A stretch of DNA of 7,878 nt from Oceanospirillaceae bacterium (GTDB lineage Bacteria; Pseudomonadota; Gammaproteobacteria; Pseudomonadales; Balneatricaceae), in the NCBI GenBank assembly GCA_003523085.1, contig DPHD01000079.1:17327-25204 (forward strand), written 5' to 3'. The notes under the pieces are model-generated. The model made no database searches. It was not told the DNA's origin and saw nothing but the letters and a program-made list of their open reading frames with translations. Within the stretch, counting starts at the first letter, position 1. Every line of letters starts with the position of its first letter. Position numbers and translations under genes: made by a program. Shown in pieces: positions 7,478-7,878 of the stretch.

Positions 7478-7878
7478 GGCTCCTCGTCATTCCGGCGCAG
7501 GCCGGAATCTCTTTGAGGTCCTGACCTTCGTCAGGATGACGCCTTAGTAAAGGCCCATCCGTCATTCCGGCGTAGGCCGGAATCTCTTTGAGGTCCTGAC
7601 CTTCGTCAGGATGACGCCTTAGTAAAGGCCCCTCGTCATTCCGGCGTAGGCCGGAATCTCTTTGAGATCCTGACCTTCGTCAGGATGACGCCTTAGTAGA
7701 GGCCCCTCGTCATTCCGGCGCAGGCCGGAATCTCTTTGAGGTCCTGACCTTCGTCAGGATGACGCCTTAGTAGAGGCCCCTCGTCATTCCGGCGCAGGCC
7801 GGAATCTCTTTGAGATCCTGACCTTCGTCAGGATGACGCCTTAGTAGAGGCCCCTCGTCATTCCGGCGTAGGCCCACT
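7478..7878. repeat. Tandem array of structured 74-75 nt repeats (five complete, sixth partial)
   Basis: Units begin CGTCATTCCGG at 7485, 7560, 7634, 7708, 7782 and 7856; the first period is 75 nt and the rest are 74. In unit 1 the 57-nt core is an outer stem CGTC/GACG (7485-7488, 7538-7541) enclosing three arms. Arm one is ATTCCGGC-GCAG-GCCGGAAT (7489-7508), arm two CTC-TTT-GAG (7509-7517) and arm three GTCCTGAC-CTTC-GTCAGGAT (7518-7537). A fourth hairpin CCTT-AGTA-AAGG (7542-7553) and a short C-rich linker complete the unit. The array starts directly after the regulator's stop codon; the eight bases 7478-7485 already resemble the linker. The ATTCC...GGAAT arm recalls the short REP/dRS3-like palindromes dispersed in many proteobacterial genomes. 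No gene is seen in this stretch. The arms could terminate or stabilise the upstream mRNA, but no T tract follows any of them. Confidence 0.93.
7856..7878. repeat. Sixth repeat unit, altered at the window edge
   Basis: The unit follows the consensus for its first 19 bases, CGTCATTCCGGCGTAGGCC, then reads CACT where all other copies have GGAA, so the first arm cannot close. Either the array ends here with a truncated copy or this copy carries an internal deletion. Only four bases beyond the break are visible. Confidence 0.6.

Noticed and set aside
7485..7541. tRNA or integron attC site because of the cloverleaf-like fold
   Set aside because: There is no anticodon, T-loop or CCA-stem pattern of a tRNA. 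The core-site sequences of attC (RYYYAAC/GTTRRRY) are absent and no cassette genes lie between the units.
7478..7878. CRISPR array
   Set aside because: The units are almost identical over their full 74 nt with no unique spacers between them, so this is a plain tandem repeat.

Overview
The window carries an oligopeptide ABC importer operon and a divergent regulator, followed by a structured tandem repeat array. OppA, OppB, OppC and the SgrR-type regulator all resemble their enterobacterial counterparts closely in length, motifs and C-termini, so the source is very probably a gammaproteobacterium. Moderate G+C and the absence of enterobacterial neighbours such as setA suggest a marine or environmental lineage, but the genus cannot be read from the sequence.

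Layout. Positions 1-5555 on the minus strand hold oppA-oppB-oppC-oppD-oppF in transcription order, with oppF cut by the left edge. The oppB-C gap is 15 nt, oppC/oppD share a TAATG and oppD/oppF share an ATGA, so oppB-F look translationally coupled. oppA is separated from oppB by 155 nt containing a 10-bp hairpin with a weak T tail. This is a plausible leaky terminator that would keep the abundant periplasmic binding protein in excess over the membrane complex. A 173-nt divergent region (5556-5728) separates oppA from a plus-strand gene (5729-7477) for an SgrR-type regulator: an N-terminal winged helix-turn-helix joined to a solute-binding-protein-like domain, without a signal peptide. From position 7478, directly after its stop codon, to the right edge lies an array of five complete 74-75 nt repeats plus part of a sixth.

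How the parts may work together. OppA captures peptides in the periplasm, OppB and OppC form the membrane channel, and OppD and OppF hydrolyse ATP. The regulator carries a cytoplasmic relative of the same binding-protein fold and faces oppA across a shared promoter region. It is a natural candidate to sense an internal ligand and control opp; this is inference from position and domain content. E. coli SgrR controls sgrS/setA in sugar-phosphate stress, and neither gene is visible here.

The most unusual element is the repeat array. Each 57-nt core folds on paper into a four-way junction with no unpaired junction bases, followed by a small fourth hairpin. Every position that differs among the complete units, apart from the spacer junction after unit 1, lies in a loop or preserves base pairing on the plus strand.
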